A DNA stretch of 64,000 nt from Pyrenula massariospora (Eukaryota; Ascomycota; Eurotiomycetes; Pyrenulales; Pyrenulaceae). Numbering within the stretch: position 1 is the stretch's first letter; each line of letters starts with the position of its first letter. Positions 1-12,948 of this stretch are shown here, piece by piece. A program made the position numbers and the translations under genes. The stretch spans positions 1,426,001 through 1,490,000 of the forward strand of contig JAGFMI010000002.1 of the NCBI GenBank assembly GCA_021030905.1, written 5' to 3'. The notes below the pieces were generated by a model. The model saw nothing but the letters and a program-made list of their open reading frames with translations. It searched no databases and had not been told where the DNA came from.

Positions 1-2
1 TG

Positions 3-206
3 TCAGGAACGCTTCACGAATCAACGACCAGACTCAGCGGTCTTTTGAAGCCGGCCAAGGAAGCATCCTGGCTGCCGGAGTCTTGGTACGGGAAGATGGA
101 CGTGCGTGGCAAGGAAACAATGGTCGTGGATGTGCAGATGCAGACAGCTGTCGATATCATTTACACACTACGAACTATCAGAGTGAGGCCAAAGCCTTCT
201 CATTGA
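3..206 (+). CDS. 3' end of an unidentified protein-coding gene (partial)
   Basis: Frame 3 is open from the window edge for 67 codons and ends in TGA at 204-206. The reading looks protein-like: a mixed amphipathic segment with a WLPESWYGKM motif, a basic and hydrophobic stretch (VVDVQMQTAVDIIYTLR) and a basic tail ending RPKPSH. The other two frames are less protein-like. The gene begins outside the window and I do not recognise the family. It converges on the kinase gene that ends at 548. The call rests only on open frame and composition, so it could be chance. Confidence 0.4.
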   Translation, partial: SGTLHESTTRLSGLLKPAKEASWLPESWYGKMDVRGKETMVVDVQMQTAVDIIYTLRTIRVRPKPSH

Positions 207-547
207 CCAAGACTATGGAAGTAGCCGGTCTTCTCTATGTGACTCTTCATTATCGTAACCGCACAGATTTTTCGCTTCATCACAATCGCTCAAAAATGAA
301 AATCCCTCCAAGCTTTCTCTCCAAGATGCGAATTCCCGGCTGAACTGAATTGGTGGTTGATTCTCCTGCTCCTGCGCGATGCATTCGAATGCTAAGTCAT
401 GAGACCAACTCCCCAATCGCCATGCGTGCGTCATGCAAGGATGCTGAAGAAAGTCATACACAAAAATTAGGGCCCGCGAAGTCTCGCATCCACTGTGCGA
501 AGGTCGACAGGCTCTGTAACTATTTCCACAAATCTATAAGAGCTTCA
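207..547. other. Convergent 3' intergenic region
   Basis: This stretch lies between the stop of the partial plus-strand gene and the stop of the minus-strand kinase. Small open frames on both strands show no family resemblance. It most likely holds two 3' UTRs. I see no repeat or RNA gene. Confidence 0.5.
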
Positions 548-3192
548 CTAAAAGACAGCAGCAAGCCCGTTCTTGCTTTGTCTCTTGCTAAAGCGCCGGC
601 GGCCCTTTAGAGACTCAGTGTCGGTGCTGGAATGGTTCTTAATCAAATGTCCTCGTGGGGTGACTGCGCCGTCCCTTGAAAACTCGGATCGGTGATCTAG
701 GGTGTTCGCATGGCTCGACATGGCAGAAGATGGCACATTGAAAGATTCTTCTCCAGAATACGAATTCTGCAGGCTCTGTGAGATTGCCAACTCCTTGGCC
801 CGCTCCAGTGTTTCGAGCCACTCCTGTGCGGAATTGGCGGTAGCCATGTAGTCGCCGGAATTTGGCTTGAGATCCTCGAACACAAGTCGCTTGTCTCGCT
901 AGGATGCATTAGCATACAAAAATAAAAATCGATCAAGGATACTTCACTCACAGTATCAACAGCCCAAGAAGTAATGCCCTTCATATCGGTTGCGCTAGAA
1001 AACTCTGTGCCCGCGCTGAGCAAAGATATTTCATATTTGGACTTCTTCTCCTCTCCGCCGATTGCGGCCAAGATGATTCTGGCGCTGGATGTGATCATTA
1101 CTAAACGAGGTCGCTTTTTATTCCCGTTGCCTCCAAATAGTCGTGATAGTTTCCCTCCCTCGGACGTATGCGGACTATGCGTCGGGGCAGAAGATGAGAC
1201 CATTAGATCACCCATCTTCAGTATTCTCTCATTGTTTCGAGTAAGCACTGGTGACCATTCAAGATCGAGCTGGCTCGGTGGGGGGAGTTGTGTTATAACG
1301 GTAGGCTGAGGTCTTGTAGAGTGTGAATTGCTAGTTGGCGGAAGGATGGTTGGGTGCGTGCTGTGACTGGGCGTGAGATTGGGTGGATAGCTGTCAGATG
1401 GTTTTGAGGCGTTCAGTTTGATAGGTTCTGCTGCCGGAGGAATATATGGCTGAAGGCGCGGCGCCTTGTAAGACCACAGAGATGGTCCCCAGGTGATGCC
1501 ATCGAAAAATTCGTGATTTTTGATATGTTCAATCGGAAGTCGTTGTGTTGGGTCCAGGACCAAGAGCCTTTCAACAAGATCTTGGGCGACTTTGGGAAAG
1601 CCTTTCGGGAATTCGTAATTTAGCGCTACGATCTTCTGGAACGTTTGGTACTCGTTGGCAGCTTTGAATGGAGGCCGCCCGGCCAGCAGCTGATAGATGA
1701 TGCATCCAAATGCCCACAGATCGCTCGCTTTGCAAGCGCTCTTGTCCGTGAGCAACTCTGGACTGACATATTCGGCAGTCCCAACGAAAGATTTGGCCCG
1801 ATTCGCGTCAGGGCCCTCCACATCTTGCTGTAATGGCAAACCGTTGCTAGGGCCTTTGGGTCGCTCCAACAGTTTTGCAGTTCCAAAATCCGTGATTTTA
1901 ACGTGCATTTGACTGTCCAGCAATACGTTCTCGGGCTTCAAGTCTCGATGTATCACGCCTCGCTGATGCATGAGGTCCACAGCATCGAGAATCTGAGCGC
2001 CATAGAATCTAGTGCACTCTTCATTGAAGGTTTGCATTTTCTTCAGCACACCCAAAAGCTCTCCGCCAGTGCACAGATCGAGAACAAAGTAAAGAGACCG
2101 ATCGTCTTGAAAAGTATACCACAGGCGGACGATCCCGGGGTGGTCGTTGAGGATGTTGAGTGTATCTCGCTCGATGTTGACATATTTGACCTTTTTTTCC
2201 TTGATAATATGCCTTTTATCGAGTACCTTGATAGCATATTCTTTCAGAGTCGTGCGATCCGTTGCGGCAAGAACGGTGCTGTAGGATCCCTCCCCCAGGG
2301 TTTTCCCGAAATTGAAATCCTTCACTCCTTTCTTTGGGCCTCGCGATCCTGATTGCCCATTTGGATCAGTCGTTGCTCTCGGTCGCGCAGGCTCTGGATT
2401 TGAAGTGGGGACGGAATCGGGGCTATAGGGAGAATTCGACAACGGCGTTCCCACGGGTAGCGGACTACCAGCGCTTCCATTCACAAATTGACCATTTGCC
2501 ACTGCTCGGGAAGCCCTTCGAGGTGGCACAGGGCCGTTTCCCGCGACGAAGCCGGTCTGTTTGTAAGTTCGTTCACTGTGGCTGTTATCTCTTGTCGGAA
2601 CACCTGCTTGCAAGGCAGCGTTCCCTCCCCTCGAGGAACTGCGTGAAGGCACGTTGGATCCTGGCGGCCTAGAAGGTTCGCTGCTGAATCTGTAGTTGGG
2701 ATCTCTCACCGGCGGGTTGGTCGGACTGCTCCCGGTGCCAGGCATCTGTGTATAGAAGGATGACACTGGGCGGGTGGAGTTCGATTGGGGATGGTGAAGT
2801 TGCTGTGGCATCATTGTGGGATACTGGGGAAATTGAGCTTGCTGTTGGTCTTGGTAAGTGTACGGGATTGTGGCTCGGCCAGCATTGCGCAAGTCGTACG
2901 CGTCAGGCTTGGTATTCCGCGTCGCAGTTGATGCAGAAGTGCTTGAGGACTGATTTTGGGACGGAGCCAAGAGTGGGTTCTGCAATTGGCGGTCGAGAGG
3001 CGAGACAGGAGTCGGTGGGTGCTCTGGCTTCGAGCTTGATCGATCAACGTCGGACAGATTAGGGTTGGAGGAGGATGGGGTCAGGGCGCTGGCCGGCGGA
3101 GGTGCGGCCTTGGAGAGGTCAGGAGAGCCATCGTCAGGATTTGCAATTCGAAGACCGCCAAGAGACTGCGACAGACTCAAGTCTCCCTCCAT
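548..3192 (-). CDS. PDK1/Pkh-type AGC protein kinase with C-terminal PH domain
   Basis: Two exons, 3192..952 and 898..548, with a 53-nt intron (GTGAGT...CCTAG) at 951..899, give about 863 residues. Residues 1-285 are Ser/Pro/Asn-rich and probably disordered. The kinase domain spans about 290-565: glycine loop GEGSYSTV, VIHRDLKPEN near 416, DFGTAK near 437, and a FVGTAEYVSPELL activation segment, the PDK1 pattern. After a Pro/Ser linker, residues about 660-800 resemble the PDK1-type PH domain (RPRLVMITSSARI, then TRDKRLVFEDL across the intron). Splicing restores that PH segment; reading through the intron would end the protein in unrelated sequence. The family phosphorylates activation loops of other AGC kinases (Ypk, Pkc, Sch9 in yeast) downstream of sphingolipid signals at the membrane. 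The ATG at 3192 is the first in the frame and the 5' flank is shared with the divergent gene at 4703. Confidence 0.9.
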
Positions 3193-4702
3193 GATCTCAA
3201 GGCGACGATCAAGACGAGGTGGTTGCGGCTAATGATCGTTCTTCCGAAGCACCGCCGTCCCGCCCTCAGCAATTTTTGGCGGCCCGACCGAATCTCGCGC
3301 AGGCGGAGAGACCGAGCGCATCCCCGGGTCTACGAGCTCATGATGCGTTCGGCGAGCTGCAGGAAGCGATAGTTGATGCTGCAATTTACAGATGGGTCAA
3401 ACGAGCGACAAGTGGAAGTGATGGTGGAAGGGAAGATGTTGAATCAAGGCTGCAAGTCAGAGAGGGTTTCGGGGCTTCTGCATCTTCTGGATCAGGGCCG
3501 CACAGCTCTCCGGAACCCACTCCACTCCCTGCTGCCCATCATGCACTGTTTTTGCTTTGTCGACGAACAAAGCCCTGATCCACAACACCGCGAATCTTCA
3601 ATCTAGCCGACAGTATACTGCCGTCAGTCTCGAGTACTTTAATACGCCTCGACCCGAGCCGTTGGCAGACTTATCGACCCTATGGGCCACCCTTGATCCC
3701 CAACGCCAACCACGCGCCAATCAGTGTTGGAACCTTGTCTCCCCACGATGGCTCAGCAATCTGAATCAAAAGGCTGGGCTAAGCCGCCTGACCCCGATAT
3801 CTCGTGATTTTGGTGGAAGATGACTTGCATTCCCGGAAATTGGGACGCTTGAAGTAAGAATTACGTGTCTAACAGCGGCCTGGAATGCCTACACTTGCGG
3901 TAGACACTGCGACCTCAGTAGAGCATTGTTGTCACTTAGGGGGGCATAGATCTAACGATACCACCTCAAGACTTCATAGATACGATGTCTATTAAAAGCG
4001 TCAAGGCGTCGATTTATGCACCTTACTAACAAGCTCTATGGCTATCTTTCAAGTGGCAGAAGAGCAAGAAAAAGCGTATGTATAGCTATAGCAGTCAAGA
4101 ATGTTCGTACCTCCAAGATCTTTGAAGGAGATCTTTCGAATATCTTTCCAACTATTCCAAATTGTATTTTGGACATGACGGATTGTTCATGCCTGCCTAT
4201 CCGGCTCTTCCTCGCATGTTGATATCTTTCTAATTGAAGCGTTGTAAAGATCAAGTTTCTCATTTTTCTGCGTTGTTCGTTCCCTTCGCCTTAGCTTGTG
4301 CCTTCTCATTACATTCAAGCCATGGATCGGCGCCTACTCCTTGACAGAGATTGGGGCTTTGTTGAAGAGGCAGCCTCAACTCCGCGATTGCAGAACCTTG
4401 TCTGCGCTTGCCTTTTTCGTATGCTTGATAAAGTATCAAGCTACCGAAAATGCTTCACTTGAGAGAAATCAAGTCTCTTTGTCAGATTGACCCTACTTGA
4501 GCCAGAAACTTAGTTCATTCACGCCATCTCTGCATCTGGACTCATCTTGAGGATTTTTCTCTGTTAATTTGCAAGCAAAACTGACCCGCAGCCGAGTGAG
4601 TTCTACACCATCAGTCGAAGGCCAACCAAGGTGTCCGTATCCGAAGCTCTTAAAAGCTTTGAGCCTTCAACCAGAAATTGCGTTCATCGAGGATGCCGAA
4701 AG
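3193..4702. promoter_or_regulatory. Shared upstream region of two divergent genes
   Basis: About 1.5 kb separates the kinase start (3192) from the start of the hypothetical gene (4703). Short open frames near 3219-3606 show no family features and probably fall in the kinase's 5' leader. The part from 3840 to 4600 is moderately AT-rich. I find no repeat, RNA gene or recognised motif. Confidence 0.4.
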
Positions 4703-6166
4703 ATGATTCGATTTCCGCCCACAAGAATAACTTTGACTGATCGTGATGTCGACGAAGTACTGAGGAACTGCCAAATCCGATTAAGCCTACTTAGAAGCGG
4801 CTACACGCGTCAACAAGTCTCAGAGATGGAGGAGCTCTCTCGCGCAATGGTTCAAAGCCACATCTCCAATGAATCAGCCAGAAGTGGGTTTAGTCATGGT
4901 CTACAACAGAAACAACAGAATGTGTATGCCGAGAATTCTTTTGCCGGCTCTTCATCTCCTCCAATTACCGCTTCCTCCCCACAGGCATCGTCTACAGTCT
5001 CTCCATCTTCCGAAGTCTCATCCCTTGGATTACCTGCTTTTCGACATGCTGCCGTCCGCCAAAGCTCCTTGTTGCGCTTCGCTCAAAATGCGGCTTCTGA
5101 TTCCAGCCCTGCAACGGTTCGAGATACTGCGGAAGATCTTCAGCATTTCAGCAGCATCCAAGCAGAATCAAACAACAGCATGCATAACGGCGTTAGATAT
5201 GAGTCTGATGAAGATGTAACAAGTGAAAGTCTTGCAGAGCAAATCAGCGGAGATGTGCAATCAACAAGTAGCTACCTTAAGGAACCTGGCGTTACAGCTC
5301 CAGAAATGACGGCCATTAACAATCACGAAGGCACGGTTTCGTCTTTCGATATTCACCCCTCCGTACACGACGGAGCGAACGACATTCACGAGGATCCCGG
5401 TACTTTCGGCCACTATCTCCAGAATGCCCAAGACAGTGCCACCTTCATACATACCAGTCCTGTAAGGGATGCCATTGATTACCATCTCCTACCTGTCCAT
5501 GCAGTATCAGATGGCAGCCGCTACGAGCCTGCGACGCCAGCCAGACTCCCTCGCTACCTCGATATTACACCACCCACCCACATTCGCAATCGAGGCAGAC
5601 AAGACCCTCCGACTCCAACTCCACCACCTCACCGTACCCGCAACATATCTCCCGATCTTCCTCCTCCACGCGGCTTTTCCTCAAGCCCACAAACCTCTCC
5701 CCATCCTACCAATTCAAACCGTACTTCAGCCCGCACCACTCACCCCACAAGCCCCTCCCGCCCATCCACCCACCGCCGTCACCGCCCAACCTTCAATGTC
5801 TTCTCCGACCACATGGCCCCCTCCCTCCAACCCCGCACCCCCGCAGACCTCCCCCGCCACCACCACCCCAGCACCAACCCCCCACCCTACACCACCTCCG
5901 CGCCGGGGACACCGATCCGTCGACCCATCACGCCCCGCGCCGCCGCACAATCGTCCCGCGTTGCACGCGAGGTCCGCGAGCGGATCAACAGGGAGAGGAG
6001 GAGACTGGCCAGCTTTGAGAGGGAGAGGAATGCACAGGTCAGGGGTGTTAGGTGGATGAGCGAGGAGAGCGAGGCGGAGTTGTGGGAGTTGGAGCTTCGG
6101 GCGGATGGGATGGGGGAGGAGAATTTCCCGGTAGCGGGGCAAGCGCCGAGGGATGGGGGAGTGTGA
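4703..6166 (+). CDS. Hypothetical Ser/Pro-rich, largely disordered protein
   Basis: The frame is open from 4631, but the first codon there is GTG. The first in-frame ATG is at 4703 and gives 487 residues; an upstream 5' exon is also possible. The first 50 residues form a short charged helix-rich block (TDRDVDEVLRNCQIRLSLLRSG...). The next 230 residues are Ser/Asn/Glu-rich. Residues about 290-410 are very rich in Pro, Thr, His and Arg. The C-terminus is a charged predicted helix (VAREVRERINRERRRLASFERER) followed by an acidic tail. I recognise no domain. Composition suggests a nuclear or scaffold-type disordered protein, but that is a guess. It converges on the UDP-galactopyranose mutase gene. 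Confidence 0.6.
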   Translation: MIRFPPTRITLTDRDVDEVLRNCQIRLSLLRSGYTRQQVSEMEELSRAMVQSHISNESARSGFSHGLQQKQQNVYAENSFAGSSSPPITASSPQASSTVSPSSEVSSLGLPAFRHAAVRQSSLLRFAQNAASDSSPATVRDTAEDLQHFSSIQAESNNSMHNGVRYESDEDVTSESLAEQISGDVQSTSSYLKEPGVTAPEMTAINNHEGTVSSFDIHPSVHDGANDIHEDPGTFGHYLQNAQDSATFIHTSPVRDAIDYHLLPVHAVSDGSRYEPATPARLPRYLDITPPTHIRNRGRQDPPTPTPPPHRTRNISPDLPPPRGFSSSPQTSPHPTNSNRTSARTTHPTSPSRPSTHRRHRPTFNVFSDHMAPSLQPRTPADLPRHHHPSTNPPPYTTSAPGTPIRRPITPRAAAQSSRVAREVRERINRERRRLASFERERNAQVRGVRWMSEESEAELWELELRADGMGEENFPVAGQAPRDGGV

Positions 6167-6819
6167 GGTTATGTGGTGGAAGGGGGGCTTGGGGTCATGG
6201 TGTTTGCGCCGAGGAGAAGGGGTAGGGAGTGGGGAAACGAAGATGAGAGGAGAGTGAGAGACTGGAGAAAGGGGTGGAGAGGGGAAAAGCTTGCACTCGG
6301 ACGAATCACGCAGCTTGAATTTTTCAATAGGGGGATTTATAGGGTAAGCTGCATGGTCAAAAGTCTACATCACACCCATTTCGATTTGACCATAGATACT
6401 AAGGTTTCTTTGCAATGAGCATTATTATCTTTGCGGGCAATTCTGCATGCTCAACTAGACAAGCCAACCGTTGCATAGAGACTGGGCATTTTCCTATCCT
6501 TAGGTGCTAAAAAATGTTCATTCATGGAGTATTCTAATGCTCTACAAATCCACCGTCTATCTAGTGTAAGCTATGCTCACGGCGCCTTTACAACAAACAT
6601 TTCTTTCCCTTTTGATGGTTTTGCGGTAGATGATCCCCAGCCAGAAGCTGCACATTTCCTGTGCGAACATGTTCTCGGAAAATGACAAGGTAGAAAGTGA
6701 TGACAAGTATTCTTGCAAGTTGGACGCTGTAGTCCCGTACGTTGTCGTTGTTAAATACTCTCCATAACCCTGTTTTTTGCCCAAAATTCTATTGCCCCAC
6801 GTTTTATACATCAGACCAT
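6167..6819. other. Convergent 3' intergenic region
   Basis: About 650 bases lie between two convergent stop codons. The first 120 bases are purine-rich (GGGAGAGG-type), continuing the bias of the preceding coding end; the rest is AT-leaning and consistent with 3' UTRs. No gene, repeat or RNA is recognised. Confidence 0.4.
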
Positions 6820-8606
<1,787 letters not shown>

Positions 8607-10351
8607 TGTCCACCAGGTGAACGAGGCAAAGTTTATAACTGGGTGACCTGGGACCAGTTCTCGGTCACGCTTTGGGGTGAAAGGTGTAGATGTTCGGTTG
8701 GGATAGGGGCGATGAGATTAAATGAGCGGAAGCTTGTGAAAGCAATCACAAGCAATTACCAAAAGCAACGTTGAAGTAGCGGTGTCCCTGGCAGCAATGG
8801 TGGTGGTAGTGGACTTGAAAATTAATTGCGGGTTTGGACATGGAAGCTTCTTTAAGCGGAGCAGGGGTCGAGGTGGCCAGGGCTGGACAGTGGAAAAGGG
8901 GTCTAAAGGTCCTCTAGCGGTGCGTGGCAGGAAACGCCAATCATCAGGGCGACCGAGGAACACATGCAAACAGCCCCCCACGAACTGCTGCTCTTCCGGT
9001 CTTCCTCTCCCGAAACTGTTGGCCCGCCGCTTCCCTGTGGACCGTTCTACGTTTTCGATAGGGAAGCCAACGCCGGCATCTCCAAGAGGACGCCGTAAGG
9101 GTTTTCGGGCACACGGTCTTGGGCGGTTTCCAGCCTATGCCCTTCACAAAAAGTATTGCGATTGTTATTGCTATTATTATAACTCCCAATTCCCAGTAAC
9201 CCCCGCCTGCTGTCAGATCTCGCCATCATGCGGACCAAATGCTTATTTGTGCCCGTGCGACAGGATCCTGCCACCAGCGTCCGTCCGGCCAGCCACTGCG
9301 TACCTGGCATTAGACCGTTCACGCCCAGGCCGTTGGCGACATCTCATCAATCTCGTGGCTTGACAACCTTATCCTTAGAGGCTCACGGCGTGGACTTTTG
9401 AGAGATAGCCACGTCCTCTTGCCGATAGGTTCATGCCAAGCCAACCTCGGGTAATCATGGCATCTGATGAGGACGGTGGAGGACAGAAATTACGCGGGTC
9501 CGGTGTCCAACTGGAGATGTTTGCTGATAGTAATAGCCCCATTGCCTCATCACCGATGCTCCCAGTACATGCGATAGACAGCCACCCAACGACCTCAACG
9601 AGTTACACAGGCGACGTCGCGGAACAGAACGTCCTAAACATGTACTCCATTGGGAATAGGGTCTATATCATCATCTAGAAAAAAAAGGTCTGAGAACCTA
9701 CGTAGCAAGCATTAGAAACAGAAGTACGGCTTATCTCTGCAAGATCGCTGTTGATTCCATAACCGGGCTGCAATCCTTTGGCGCCTTGTTTGCTTGTGTT
9801 GGCCCGAAGCGCAGACCGCGCCGCACCCTTTATGATATTTTTCTGTGCCAGGTGTCTCGTGTTGGAAGGCGGTTGTTGGATCTTTCGAGACACGGTAGTA
9901 GTAAAGCCAGAGATTGTGGCGTGTGAACATGGGTAATAAAAGACCAAAAAAGGGGTAGATGGCGGGTGCAGCGATCAATCTCGCCATCGCCTATCTGCTG
10001 TGTATGATTAGCGAACGGCTACGTGCACGCCAGAGCACTCTGGCTTAGCTGCGGCTAATTAACCACTTCTACTCCTCTCCCTAACTTCAGCAAACTCTGG
10101 CCGCAACTGCTATCTACCGCCCGCCAACTTCATCTCCAATACACCTTTTTTCTCACATTCCACCTTCTTCCCTTCCACTCTCTCTTATTCGCGCCTTCTT
10201 TCGGGGTGCACAGTCTTATCTGTAAATCTTCCACTCTTCTCGCTTCTATCGTTCATTTCTCGCCGTCACCACGCTAGCCTCTAAGCCCTTCGCGCGGTCG
10301 CGGCCTTTTGCCCTACGAGAATTTCTAGCCCAACAGGCCAGGTCCGTCAAG
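8607..10351. promoter_or_regulatory. Intergenic region between the mutase and the transporter
   Basis: This 1.75-kb divergent intergenic region has open frames at 8782-9363 and 9433-9678 with implausible composition (Cys/Tyr and Arg runs), so I leave them out. A TTATT/TTGTT-rich low-complexity patch sits near 9155-9180. Bases 10070-10260 are strongly pyrimidine-rich, typical of the leader just upstream of a fungal start codon, here that of the transporter. Confidence 0.45.
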
Positions 10352-11854
10352 ATGAGTGCTACAGTGGATGAGAAGGCGAGGAACTCGAGCGAGTCTCCTA
10401 GAGCAACACAGTCTCCGGTGCTGCCCGTCGTCAACCCTGCAACAGAGAAACCGGAGCCTGCCAAGCAAACCCTCCACCCTGCGTTCTACGTTAGGTGAGT
10501 TTCCCTCGTAAGAATCATGGGCTTTAGCACTCATGTGATCTAGCACATGGATTGCATTGAGTTCAAGTGTGATCTTATTCAACAAGTGGATCCTTAGCTC
10601 AAAAGAGTTCAGTGAGTTCCAACAAGTTGTTTCTCTTGCACGACGATATACTAACGCATTCCTTCAGAATTTCGTACGACCTCCGATCTTCCCCCGTGAA
10701 TCATTTACTCTAATGCTCCTCCTTAGCTATTGTCCTCACAGCATGGCACATGATTGTAGCCACCGCAATGACCCAGCTCCTAGCTCGAACGACCACAATG
10801 TTGGACGGAAGAAAAAATGTCAAGATGACGGGCAGAATATACCTGCGCGCTATCGTTCCGATCGGTTTCATGTTTAGTTTAAGTTTGATCTGTGGTAACA
10901 TGGCGTACCTGTACCTCAGCGTTGCCTTCATCCAGATGCTTAAGGTGAGTTCGAAGCTATATACGTCTCGCCAGTACACAGGAGCTGACATGGACGAATA
11001 GGCTACGACACCTGTTGCAGTGCTTCTTGCGACCTGGGCATTCGCACTTAAAGAACCTAGCTTGAAGACTTTCCTCAATGTGTCCCTGATAGTGGTTGGT
11101 GTCATCATTGCATCATTCGGAGAAATCAAATTTGTCTGGATGGGCTTCCTCTTCCAGCTTGGCGGTGTTGTATTTGAAGCCACCCGCCTTGTCATGATGG
11201 AGCGACTCTTGGGTGGCTCTGACTTCAAGATGGACCCTCTCGTCTCGCTCTATTATTTTGCTCCCGCTTGCGCCGCGATGAACGGACTCGCCGGGCTACT
11301 TGTCGAAGTCCCCAAAATGCACCTTGCCGACCTCTATCGGGTTGGTCTGTTGACACTCTTCGCCAATGCTATGGTTGCATTCCTCCTCAATGTGTCGGTG
11401 GTATTCCTGGTATGATCTTGCTGTGAGCCTAAATTTGAGACTTTTGCTTACTTGTTTCCAGATTGGGAAGACTTCATCGTTAGTCATGACACTCTGCGGC
11501 GTTCTGAAGGATGTCCTCCTTGTCGCGGCGTCAATGATCATTTTCGGAACCCCTGTCTCTGGCCTTCAGTTCTTTGGCTACTCTATCGCGTTGGCCGGCA
11601 TGCTCTATTACAAACTTGGGGCGGAGCAGATCAAGGGCTACTTCGGGCAGGCTGCACGGTCATGGGCAGAATTTGGCGCCAACCGCCCGGCAATGCGCAA
11701 GCTGGTCCTCTTTGGTCTGGTGGTGGTCACTCTCATGGTTCTTCTTGGGGGTCTTGCCCCCCAATACGCCGGAGATCAAGCTGGCGCAAAATCTTCATTT
11801 GAAAAAGTCAAAGGCATTCTCGGAGGTGCTATCCCCGGTTCAATAGGAGGCTGA
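10352..11854 (+). CDS. TPT/DUF250-family nucleotide-sugar or triose-phosphate transporter
   Basis: Six exons rebuild a 411-residue multipass protein: 10352..10494, 10544..10611, 10668..10673, 10727..10944, 11002..11409 and 11462..11854. Exon 3 is only 6 nt; it supplies part of KEFKFPIVLT, which matches the family's spacing between NKWIL and the next membrane helix. A short cytosolic N-terminus precedes about ten hydrophobic segments. Family landmarks are [56 protein letters not shown] and [23 protein letters not shown]. Such proteins sit in Golgi or other endomembranes and exchange nucleotide sugars or phosphorylated sugars. Position beside UDP-galactopyranose mutase makes a UDP-galactofuranose carrier (GlfB) attractive, since glfA and glfB are neighbours in Aspergillus fumigatus. 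Substrate cannot be read from sequence, and many paralogues exist in fungi. Confidence 0.88.
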
Positions 11855-12948
11855 AGTCGAGGATCGAGACGTGATTTCGTTTCCATTGGCAATGTGTAAC
11901 ATTTTAGCCTTCTGTGACCTCGGTTTCTAATCAGCGATGCATTGTACCTTGAGGATGAGCATCTGGAATGTCGGTTTTATGGAATATTAGTAGCCATGAT
12001 GGGCTCTTTCTCACATCACCTCGGACTAGTTCACTGTCGTTGGCGCTGAAGAGATGGTTTCCGGCGCAATCCACTACCGATAGCATACAGACTATTTAGA
12101 ACATGATCTTGCTGAATATCTTTCTCCCAAGATTTGCCGGTACTATTCATGACTCTGGAGAAAAGGGAGAGTTCCTTCTGGCTGCTCTCCATGGAGCGTC
12201 TGGCTGGCTGGGAGCGTCGGGTGCTGCGTTCAAGAAGGGTCCAACAGCGCCAAGACTTCCCCACACGGCGCTATCAACTGTGCGTGGATACCGGTACCTT
12301 TGATGCTGCTCAACCTTCTGCTCTGTCGCGAGACTGGCAGCACGCTCCCCAATTCGTGCCAGGCTGAAAAAAAGCGTGAGGCATGTAGACACAATGCGCG
12401 CGCTCAGTCCACTCCTCGCCAGCCGTTTCGAGCCTTCCGGCCCGCGTTCTAGCTGCAAACTGCTGGTACCGGGCGACGGTCGGATCGGCAAGTGGCTGGG
12501 ATGATCGACAGCGGTGAGGTGGAGCGTGGGGGGGCTCGCTGTCCAATCAGCTGTCCTGCTGCAGCCCTTCCGACGGTGCCGATGCGGCATCCCAATCGGA
12601 GGCTGCTCTCGTGCCTCTGCCCTCCCTCAGCTTCTCCTCCCCCACCCAATTGCACCAGAGCGACCTTCAGGAACCGACTGCTGACCCCGTCAACCTTCTC
12701 TCTTCCTTTCATCTGCGCCGCGTCTGCCTCTGCACCCTGCCGTCCTGCGACCCTTCCTTCGCGCGCATCCACAACCAATACTGACCATCTGTATCTTTAT
12801 TCGCTCCATCCTTGGAGCACTTCCACCTATACACACCGTCTCCCAGTCTCTCCTTATCAGATCTCCATCCTCTAGTTCCCATCGGTCTTTGCCCGAGATC
12901 ATCAGTTCGTGTCATTGACAGCACTTTTCCCCTGCGACTTCCATCACC
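11855..12948. other. Intergenic region with CT-rich 5' leader
   Basis: This is the 3' UTR of the transporter followed by the promoter and leader of the next gene. Bases 12590-12930 are pyrimidine-rich (CCTCCC/CTTCC runs), as expected upstream of a fungal start. Open frames here on both strands have no family features. Confidence 0.4.

Noticed and set aside
8782-9363. 193-codon plus-strand open frame upstream of the mutase
   Set aside because: Composition is odd (Cys/Tyr runs over a TTATT low-complexity patch, many Arg and Gly) with no family features. It overlaps the intergenic region of two divergent genes.
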